This document shows, one piece after another, positions 1-5,244 of a DNA stretch of 5,244 nucleotides. The position numbers were made by a program, and so were the translations under genes. Within the stretch, counting starts at the first letter, position 1. Every line of letters starts with the position of its first letter. The stretch is from contig CASFFJ010000018.1 in assembly GCA_949293915.1 (NCBI GenBank), positions 1 to 5,244 of the forward strand, in the 5' to 3' direction. The DNA comes from an uncultured Christensenella sp. (GTDB lineage: Bacteria; Bacillota; Clostridia; Christensenellales; UBA1242). The notes beneath the pieces were generated by a model that was not told the DNA's origin, ran no database searches, and saw only the letters and a program-made list of their open reading frames with translations.

Positions 1-660
1 TAGTTTTTTCTTTTCTTTATTTTCTTTAATTCTTTTAATAAATTCAATTGAATTAGTCTTAGCAAAAGAAAGATCTTTTAATAATTCCATTGAATTTGTT
101 TGTTTTAAAACGCATATAGCTTCAAATATCATCATCTCCATCTTTGCGTCATCTCTTGAAAGATGTTCTTGAAGCTGCACTGTTGAATGAGGACCAACTA
201 TTTCATGACAAGCATTTTTTAATGACATGAGATTTTTCTTTTCTAAATATTTTTGAACAAATTGTTGTACGTCATAACAAATATAATTTAATGGTTCTAA
301 ATTATATCTCGTGCATGCATTATATAAGTGGTGAATGTCATTTTCCATTGAAAAAGCAAAACAAATTGTATCAGGATCTTCCATTATTTTTTTGATTCTA
401 TCATAGAATTTATAAAATTCTGGCTGCTTAAAATAATAATCATATTCATAAGCAAGTTCGATATCTTTTTCGTGTTTCCTTCCTTTTAAATAAAATCTAT
501 TGTCACGTCCTTTGCCAGGAGACATAGGAATATCATCTTGCTTAATGATTTTAAAATTTTCATCTGTTAAAACATAACCAAATTCACAAATCTTCCCATT
601 ACCGTTAAAACAATTAGAACATTCGATATCAAAAAATAAATATTTCATCGCTTTTACCAT
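1..660 (-). CDS. DEDDh-type 3'-5' exonuclease (C-terminus off the left edge)
   Basis: This is a probable 3'-5' exonuclease of the RNase T/DNA polymerase III epsilon superfamily, a cytoplasmic metal-dependent enzyme that removes nucleotides from 3' ends; its substrate (DNA or RNA) cannot be told from sequence. The 220 visible codons are open to the left edge with no stop. Exo I is FFDIEC (D11, E13), Exo II is SMENDIHHL (D108), and Exo III is HLSRDDA with the H-x4-D spacing (H166, D171), so the full DEDDh active site is present. The visible C-terminal end is Lys/Glu-rich. No tryptophan and no signal peptide are seen. The outermost ATG (660) is reported, but relatives of this class usually begin MKY(L/I)FFDIE. 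That favours the ATG at 648 (Met5), and the promoter just upstream also fits the shorter start. Neither ATG has a strong Shine-Dalgarno. It lies 100 bases downstream of the ATPase gene on the same strand. The class is secure; the biological role is not. Confidence 0.85.
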   Translation of the reverse strand, partial: MVKAMKYLFFDIECSNCFNGNGKICEFGYVLTDENFKIIKQDDIPMSPGKGRDNRFYLKGRKHEKDIELAYEYDYYFKQPEFYKFYDRIKKIMEDPDTICFAFSMENDIHHLYNACTRYNLEPLNYICYDVQQFVQKYLEKKNLMSLKNACHEIVGPHSTVQLQEHLSRDDAKMEMMIFEAICVLKQTNSMELLKDLSFAKTNSIEFIKRIKENKEKKKL

Positions 661-664
661 TTAA

Positions 665-673
665 ATTATAACA
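665..673 (-). promoter_or_regulatory. Extended -10 promoter for the exonuclease gene
   Basis: Read on the minus strand this is TGTTATAAT, a perfect TGN-TATAAT extended -10 element. No good -35 lies 16-18 bases upstream, which is typical of extended -10 promoters. The predicted transcript start is about base 658, inside the outermost ATG (660-658). The message would therefore be leaderless from that ATG, or have a leader of about 10 bases before the ATG at 648. The exonuclease can thus be transcribed independently of the ATPase upstream. AT-rich DNA yields chance TATAAT boxes, so confidence is moderate. Confidence 0.5.
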
Positions 674-760
674 CTCAATTTAATTTTATATCGTTACTAT
701 CTTTAGTTGTGATTTTCTTTTTAATTATCTAGATAGAAATAAAACATTTAAAACTTATAA

Positions 761-2011
761 TTAAAAATTTTTATTTTCTTTGATAAATTTCATGATATTT
801 TCATGAATAACGCCTTTTCTTTTTTGCAATAAAGTATCTGTTGTAAGAATATATTTTGGATAATTGTCAAACGTAATCGCTTCTAAACTCTTGTATTCTC
901 TATCTTGAGTTTCTTTACTTGCTAAAATAGTGTAAGCAACTTGAACATAAGAATAATTCATATAATTATCTCTTAGTATAAAATCACATTCTAAATTACC
1001 TATTTTCCCAACAGAAATAGAATATCCTTTGCTTAGAGCATAAGTGTATATAATATTTTCTAATGTAGGGCCAAAATTAATACGATTGTCTGTGTTTAAA
1101 ACAAAGTAAAAAGATAAATCAGAAAGGTAATATTTTTTCTCGCCTTGCAGTGATTTTCTACTCTTTACATCAAAACGATTACATTCATAAAGAATATTAG
1201 CAGCTTTAAGAATGTCGATATATTTTTTGATTGTTTCTCTTTTAATAGAGATGCCAATTTTTTTAAAATCTAAAACTATATTATCTAAATTTGTTGTCGC
1301 ACCATAATTGTTTATTATATAACGTGTGACTTGGTCAAAAATATATCTATTACGAATTATTACACGTCTTTTTATGTCTTTTTCATATATTTCATCAATC
1401 AAATTTTGAATATAAATTCTTTTATCATCTATTGAATTTAATCTTACAACATATGGAAAGCCACCTTCATAGATGTAATTTGTCAATTCCTTCATATCAT
1501 CTGATATTGGTTTATTAAAATGGATTTTTAAATTAATGTACTCGTCAAAAGTAAGCGGCATTATTTTAAATTCAATGTGTCGGCCAGTTAATTTAGTAAC
1601 AAGTTCACTACTAAGCAGATAAGAATTAGATCCGGTTATAAATATTGAAAAATCTTTTTCTTCGTTATATGCATTAATTATTTTTTCAAAATCTTTAACA
1701 TTTTGAATTTCATCAATAAAAAGATATTTCATTCCTTTAACACCATGAGAATATTTAGTTATCAATTTTTTAAGTTTAAAAGGTGTATCAATATTTTCAT
1801 ATGGATTTTTATCTAAATGATAATAAAGTATATTGTCTTCGCTTACACCATTATCAATAAGTTCTTGCATGATGAGATTCATAATAGATGATTTTCCACA
1901 CCTTCTAACACCAACAAAAACCTTAATAAGCCCACATTCATGATAAAAACCACGAACTTTAGAAAGATATTTTTCTCTACGATATAAATTTTTATCTAAT
2001 TCTAATTTCAT
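761..2011 (-). CDS. AAA_14/DUF4143 family ATP-binding protein
   Basis: This is a complete 416-residue ATPase of the widespread AAA_14 plus DUF4143 family, whose members are usually annotated only as ATP-binding proteins. The cellular role is unknown; paralogues are often numerous in gut Firmicutes and Bacteroidetes. Walker A is GVRRCGKS (34-41), Walker B is KYLFIDEIQ (95-103, D100/E101), sensor 1 is FITGSNS (124-130), and a conserved TGR (142-144) precedes MPLTFDEY. Residues about 200-300 form the helical/winged-helix DUF4143 part. The C-terminal part (about 315-395) has a PD-(D/E)XK-like layout: E318, ECDF (E341, D343), then YVQVAY (355-360). There Q357-V-A359 stands where a catalytic (D/E)xK would be, so nuclease activity is unlikely. 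The start at 2011 is supported by AGGAAG (2025-2020) eight bases upstream. There is no tryptophan, membrane segment or signal peptide. The gene is divergent from the helicase across a 554-base gap and has its own strong promoter. Family assignment is firm; function is not. Confidence 0.93.
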   Translation of the reverse strand: MKLELDKNLYRREKYLSKVRGFYHECGLIKVFVGVRRCGKSSIMNLIMQELIDNGVSEDNILYYHLDKNPYENIDTPFKLKKLITKYSHGVKGMKYLFIDEIQNVKDFEKIINAYNEEKDFSIFITGSNSYLLSSELVTKLTGRHIEFKIMPLTFDEYINLKIHFNKPISDDMKELTNYIYEGGFPYVVRLNSIDDKRIYIQNLIDEIYEKDIKRRVIIRNRYIFDQVTRYIINNYGATTNLDNIVLDFKKIGISIKRETIKKYIDILKAANILYECNRFDVKSRKSLQGEKKYYLSDLSFYFVLNTDNRINFGPTLENIIYTYALSKGYSISVGKIGNLECDFILRDNYMNYSYVQVAYTILASKETQDREYKSLEAITFDNYPKYILTTDTLLQKRKGVIHENIMKFIKENKNF

Positions 2012-2033
2012 AAAATTTACTTCCTATGACAGA

Positions 2034-2062
2034 AATATATCATTTAAAGGGGTAAAAGTCAA
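2034..2062 (-). promoter_or_regulatory. Sigma-70-type promoter of the ATPase gene
   Basis: On the minus strand, TTGACT (2062-2057) and TATATT (2039-2034) are separated by exactly 17 bases, and TGA directly before the -10 gives an extended -10 match. The predicted start is near 2027 (A). The Shine-Dalgarno AGGAAG (2025-2020) therefore begins almost at the 5' end, and the leader is only about 15 bases. The spacer contains a CCCC run (2052-2049) belonging to the G-run repeats described separately, so a protein bound there would block RNA polymerase. This is the best-formed promoter in the window. Confidence 0.75.
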
Positions 2063-2074
2063 TTTAAGGGGGTA
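2042..2074. repeat. Tandem G-run direct repeats, candidate operator
   Basis: ATTTAAAGGGGTA (2042-2054) and ATTTAAGGGGGTA (2062-2074) match at 12 of 13 positions and start exactly 20 bases apart, about two helical turns. A third, inverted copy of the core (TACCCCCTT) lies at 2098-2106. One copy sits in the spacer of the ATPase promoter and the other just upstream of its -35, which is where a repressor would act. Runs of four or five G stand out in such AT-rich DNA. The binding protein is unknown. Confidence 0.5.
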
Positions 2075-2109
2075 TTTTTTATTAATTTTTCATTTTTTAC
2101 CCCCTTATT

Positions 2110-2139
2110 TTGACTTTTTTTGATTAAACTAGGTATTTC
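2110..2139 (+). promoter_or_regulatory. Mirror-image candidate promoter facing the helicase
   Basis: TTGACT (2110-2115) on the plus strand is the symmetric partner of the ATPase -35. Eighteen bases on lies TATTTC (2134-2139), the partner of the ATPase -10 but a poor TATAAT match (3 of 6). If used, it would give the helicase a leader of about 420 bases. It may be a degenerate or regulated promoter, or merely a by-product of the palindrome. Other AT-rich boxes nearer the helicase (TATAAT at 2203-2208, TATTAT at 2473-2478) lack convincing -35 partners. Confidence 0.3.
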
Positions 2140-2142
2140 TGT

Positions 2143-2565
2143 TTACTTTGATATGCCACATGATTTTAAAATCTATTTATACAGTTTTTGTGCAAAATTA
2201 AATATAATTAAAAATCAAAACCTATTGTATAAATATTAATGCAATTTATGTTAAAAAAACCTGCAAATCTAGATTCAATTATTTAAAAAATCGTAATCAA
2301 CATTAAACCCTAAATTCTTAATCACTATCAAAAAATTATTTGTGGATTATCTAACTTTTCGATATCTTTAAAAATCGATAGGTAAGTATTAAAGCAAATC
2401 ATATAATAAGCTCAAAAATTGTAATTGAATAGTAATATGGTTCTTTTACTTAAAAATTATTTTTTGTTAGTGTATTATATAAATGAAATTTTAAAACTAG
2501 CTATTATAAACAAAAAATATTAGGATAGCGTTCCATTATTCATTAAAGTTTGTTTAGGTAATTTT
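2143..2565. other. Long AT-rich intergenic region before the helicase
   Basis: These 423 bases have stops in all frames and no gene I can support. They contain isolated -10-like boxes (TATAAT 2203-2208, TATTAT 2473-2478), a direct TCGATA pair near 2359-2380, and a possible decayed minus-strand reading frame (2275-2402, listed separately). No riboswitch, T-box, tRNA or clear intrinsic terminator was recognised. The helicase ribosome site (AGG, 2556-2558) lies at the right end. The region may be a long helicase leader, if the mirror promoter near 2110 is used. Confidence 0.5.
2275..2402 (-). pseudogene. Possible remnant of a small minus-strand gene
   Basis: Two short minus-strand frames abut. 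The first starts at an ATG at 2402 and ends at a TGA at 2328, closing with FKDIEKLDNPQIIF. The second covers 2346-2275 and ends VIKNLGFNVDYDFLNN then TGA. They meet at a run of six A's on the plus strand (2330-2335). Adding one base to that run would join them into a protein of roughly 45 residues. The composition (D, E, P, Q, G and V codons) looks more protein-like than the surrounding DNA. There is no clear Shine-Dalgarno and I recognise no family. Short frames of this size also arise by chance in AT-rich DNA. Confidence 0.2.
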
Positions 2566-5244
2566 ATGAAACTTTCTATAAAGAATTCGATATATCACGC
2601 AATTATATACAATAAATGGTTAGATATTTCTTATGTAAATAAAAAGGGTGAATCAACAAATTATTACATTGGAATAAAAGACATTGATATTGATAAAGGA
2701 ACAATTATTTGTGATATCTTTAATCCTTTTAAAAGTAATTATGTATTAGCTGATAGTAAAAACGACACTTTCATATATATAAGAGGTATAAAATCTGCTC
2801 AAATATTAGAACAAAGTTACTATGAAACACCAAAAGAACTATTAACGAAAGTTAATACTAATAAAAAAATAGAAGAATTTCTTGATATTGTAAATTTTGA
2901 TAACAACATTTTAATGTATCTATCAGATTGTTATCGTTTAGATGATGATCCATTTTTAAAAGAAATAATAATGGTTGATGGAATAGATATTCATGTTTTA
3001 ACTAAAAATGGTAAATATCAATTAGATGATAATCAATTCAACATTATTTTGGAAAAAGTATTTAAAAAACCTAAATATGAAGCTGAAATTATTAATCGTT
3101 ATCAAACTTTAGCGATTAATAAATTTTCGATTGATGTATTAGATAAACAATACGTTGTCGCGTATCGTACTTTATCGCTTAATTTTAAAGATAAAACACT
3201 TAAAATGTCACAAAAATCTTCTATTAATAAATCTTTTCTTATTAATGAAGAGAAAAAGATGACACTTGCAATGTATTTAGATATGGATCCTGATGAATTT
3301 TGTGCTAATTATGATAAAAACGAGGAAGAGTATATTTATTTAATTAAACAAAATTTTCATAACGGTGAAATGGTTAATACTCGTCCAACTATCTTTTTCT
3401 TAGCAAGAAATAGTCAACATGGTGTAGATGAAGCTTTTGAGTCTATCCACGAAATGGATATAGATGGCAAACTAACAATACCACTCAAAGCATTTTTTGG
3501 AAGAAACAAAAGTAGAAGTGGAACATCAAAAGAGGTCAATTTAGTTGTGTTTAATAGAAACAAAATTAATATTGATCAGATGCGAGTAATTTATAATTCG
3601 ATGGTCAATCATATAACTTATGTTAAAGGGCCACCTGGAACTGGAAAAACTGAAACGATTTTTAATGTTCTTCTTTCAGCGTATGCAAACGAGAAAACTG
3701 TTTTAGTTTGTTCAAATAACAATCATCCGGTTTCAGATATTTTCCAAAAATTAGATAATTCATTAACGATAGCAAGAGCTTATTCTAATAAAGAAGAAAA
3801 GATAATTTTTCCAATGATACGCCTTGGAAATAACATTGAAATGCAAGAGACAATATTAAAATTAAGAGAAATAATGGAGTTTGTTTCTAATCATCAAAAA
3901 ATAAAAGTGCAAGAACACTTAACTCAAGAAAGCAAGAATAAATCTTTATCAAATTTTAACAAACTAAGAAATTTGCTGATGGAATGTGAAACACAAATTG
4001 ATTTAAAAGATAGGATAGAAACATTAAAAAAGATTAGAAGACTAACAACTATCAATCAAATTAATAATAAACTAGATAATCAAATTTTGATGTATCAAGA
4101 TAAATTAAATAATTACAAAATCATCAATGATACTGAGATTTTTAAATGTGCCATATCAGCGTCAGAAGATAAAGATTTTAAAAATTATCTTTATTATTCC
4201 TCTTTATTAAGATTTAAAAAATTATTTAATGAACCATATAAAGAGTTAATAGATATTATTGTTAATAAAGATCTAAACGAAGGGGTTAGACAATTTAATA
4301 AATGGCTTAAAAACGACATTAATTTAAAAAGACTTTTAGCTATTTTTCCAATTGTTATTTGCACAAATCTTTCTTGTGAAAAACTTGGTAGTCCAAAACC
4401 ACAATTTGATCTTGTAATTATGGATGAAGCAGGACAATGTAACACTGCAACATCTCTTATTCCTATTGTAAGAGGTAGTGATTTGCTTTTAGTTGGTGAT
4501 ACAAATCAATTACAACCTGTCACGGTCATAGAAAAAAATTTAAATGAATATTTAATGGAAGAATATGGGATAAGCGAAGAATATAACTATATTTCTAATT
4601 CCATTCTTTCAACAATGTTAAGAAAGGATAATAATTCTAAAAATATTCTTCTAAGATATCATTATAGATGTGGTAAAAGAATAGTTAATTTTGTTAATAA
4701 AAGATTTTATGATGATCAATTAAAGCTTCTTAATGAAAAACCAGGAGATTTAATTTATTACAATATTCAAAACATATATAATCCAAATTCTAGAAATTCT
4801 TATAATGAAGAAGCAATGCAAATAGCAAACATTATTAAAGACAACAACTATAAAGATGTTGGAATCATTACACCTTTTGTTAATCAAGCCGCATTAATAA
4901 ACAAAAATTTGGCACAACTTGGAATTTATGACGTAAAGGCAGGAACAATTCACACTCTACAAGGGTCAGAAAAATCTATTATCATTATGTCTGCTGCCTT
5001 ATCAATTAAAACTGGTAAAAAGACGATGGAATGGATTAAAAATAATCACGAACTTATTAATGTTGGTGTCACAAGAGCAAAAGAAAAATTCATTTTTGTA
5101 GGTGATAAAGAAGCGATTGATAAACTAAGCGGTGATGAGAAAAACGATATTAAAGTACTCTCTGATTATGTTTATAAAAATGGTGAGATTATAGTGCCAA
5201 AAAGTGATGCGATAATTTCATATGATTTTTCAAACGATTCTAAA
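2566..5244 (+). CDS. UPF1/DNA2-like SF1 helicase with WYL-like N-terminus (3' end off window)
   Basis: This is a probable ATP-driven 5'-3' nucleic-acid helicase of superfamily 1B (AAA_11/AAA_12, DNA2/NAM7/UPF1-like), cytoplasmic. The 893 visible codons are open to the right edge. The Q motif is NIDQ (Q338), Walker A is GPPGTGKT (355-362, K361), and motif Ia is near VLVCSNNNHP (379-388). Walker B is VIMDEAGQ (617-624, D620/E621), motif III is LVGDTNQLQPV (642-652), and motif IV is RYHYR (697-701). TPFVNQ lies at 769-774, motif V is TIHTLQGSE (794-802), and motif VI is NVGVTRAKEK (832-841, R837); all are intact. Residues 5-85 resemble a WYL-type beta-barrel (LDISY, YYIGIKDI, then FIYIRGIKSAQIL), but the W-Y-L triplet itself is absent. 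A helical insert (about 426-530), probably coiled-coil, separates motifs Ia and II. The start is fixed by an in-frame stop at 2521-2523 and AGG (2556-2558) seven bases upstream. Trp is TGG (W18, W580, W823). About 48 residues follow motif VI, so a further C-terminal domain is likely. Helicase class is very secure; role unknown. Confidence 0.93.
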   Translation, partial: MKLSIKNSIYHAIIYNKWLDISYVNKKGESTNYYIGIKDIDIDKGTIICDIFNPFKSNYVLADSKNDTFIYIRGIKSAQILEQSYYETPKELLTKVNTNKKIEEFLDIVNFDNNILMYLSDCYRLDDDPFLKEIIMVDGIDIHVLTKNGKYQLDDNQFNIILEKVFKKPKYEAEIINRYQTLAINKFSIDVLDKQYVVAYRTLSLNFKDKTLKMSQKSSINKSFLINEEKKMTLAMYLDMDPDEFCANYDKNEEEYIYLIKQNFHNGEMVNTRPTIFFLARNSQHGVDEAFESIHEMDIDGKLTIPLKAFFGRNKSRSGTSKEVNLVVFNRNKINIDQMRVIYNSMVNHITYVKGPPGTGKTETIFNVLLSAYANEKTVLVCSNNNHPVSDIFQKLDNSLTIARAYSNKEEKIIFPMIRLGNNIEMQETILKLREIMEFVSNHQKIKVQEHLTQESKNKSLSNFNKLRNLLMECETQIDLKDRIETLKKIRRLTTINQINNKLDNQILMYQDKLNNYKIINDTEIFKCAISASEDKDFKNYLYYSSLLRFKKLFNEPYKELIDIIVNKDLNEGVRQFNKWLKNDINLKRLLAIFPIVICTNLSCEKLGSPKPQFDLVIMDEAGQCNTATSLIPIVRGSDLLLVGDTNQLQPVTVIEKNLNEYLMEEYGISEEYNYISNSILSTMLRKDNNSKNILLRYHYRCGKRIVNFVNKRFYDDQLKLLNEKPGDLIYYNIQNIYNPNSRNSYNEEAMQIANIIKDNNYKDVGIITPFVNQAALINKNLAQLGIYDVKAGTIHTLQGSEKSIIIMSAALSIKTGKKTMEWIKNNHELINVGVTRAKEKFIFVGDKEAIDKLSGDEKNDIKVLSDYVYKNGEIIVPKSDAIISYDFSNDSK

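Larger units (their letters stand above)
2029..2142. repeat. Large imperfect palindrome spanning the ATPase promoter
   Basis: The inner arms 2054-2074 and 2098-2118 are inverted copies matching at 19 of 21 positions (core AAGGGGGTA / TACCCCCTT), separated by a 23-base A/T loop. The outer arms ACAGAAATA (2029-2037) and TATTTCTGT (2134-2142) match 9 of 9. The stretch between inner and outer arms is only weakly similar. Both halves read outward as TTGACTTTT then, 17-18 bases on, a TAT-rich box ending in TTTCTGT. The palindrome is therefore best read as two mirror-image promoter/operator halves. Alternatively, on the plus strand the inner stem is followed by seven T's and could act as an intrinsic terminator, although no plus-strand gene lies upstream. 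The repeat is directly visible; its role is inferred. Confidence 0.8.

Noticed and set aside
726..735. Perfect 10-base palindrome TATCTAGATA between the ATPase and exonuclease genes.
   Set aside because: It is short, AT-rich and not followed by a T-run, so neither a terminator nor an operator can be argued from it alone.
2054..2121. Stem-loop followed by seven T's on the plus strand, resembling an intrinsic terminator.
   Set aside because: No plus-strand gene ends upstream, the loop is 23 bases, and the arms coincide with a convincing promoter. It is kept only as an alternative reading of the palindrome.
2248..2286. A 12-residue plus-strand frame starting at ATG 2248.
   Set aside because: It is too short and has no ribosome-binding site; expected by chance in this AT-rich gap.
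2395..2460. Minus-strand stretch reading like a membrane segment (YYYSITIFELII, stop, FALILTYRFL).
   Set aside because: It is interrupted by a TGA and bounded by stops, with only Y/I/F/L-type residues that AT-rich non-coding DNA yields by chance.
4194..4445. An 83-residue open frame on the minus strand inside the helicase gene.
   Set aside because: It is antisense to the helicase segment that carries Walker B and has no recognisable protein features; it is a shadow frame.
2566..5244. Possible use of TGA as tryptophan, as in Mycoplasma.
   Set aside because: The helicase uses TGG at residues 18, 580 and 823 and contains no in-frame TGA, so the standard bacterial code explains the data.

Overview
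The window is very AT-rich (about a quarter G+C by eye) with a low-GC Firmicutes/Mollicutes-like gene style: A/T-ending codons, Shine-Dalgarno sites and TTGACT/TATATT promoters. Tryptophan in the long helicase gene is always TGG and no in-frame TGA occurs in 893 codons. This argues against the Mycoplasma/Spiroplasma code and suits an Erysipelotrichia, RF39 or Acholeplasma-like bacterium. That placement is an inference; no taxonomic marker gene is present.

Layout. (1) Bases 1-660, minus strand: the N-terminal 220 codons of a DEDDh 3'-5' exonuclease, cut by the left edge. (2) A 100-base gap holds an extended -10 promoter for that gene. (3) Bases 761-2011, minus strand: a complete 416-residue AAA_14/DUF4143 ATPase with intact Walker motifs and a C-terminal nuclease-like fold that looks catalytically dead. 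(4) Bases 2012-2565: a long intergenic region. Its left part carries a well-formed minus-strand promoter for the ATPase inside a large imperfect palindrome (2029-2142) with G-run elements. Its right part has no clear gene, only a possible decayed small reading frame. (5) Bases 2566-5244, plus strand: the first 893 codons of a large UPF1/DNA2-like superfamily 1 helicase with an N-terminal domain resembling WYL. It runs off the right edge.

How they may work together. The ATPase and helicase are divergent around a palindrome whose two halves both contain TTGACTTTT and TATTTCTGT, so the two genes may share a control region. The exonuclease has its own promoter and resembles a standalone housekeeping-type Firmicutes protein, so a functional link with the other two is only possible. 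No tRNA, rRNA, CRISPR array, transposase or integrase was seen. The most notable points are the palindromic divergent promoter with tandem G-run operator-like sites, and the WYL-like/helicase fusion.
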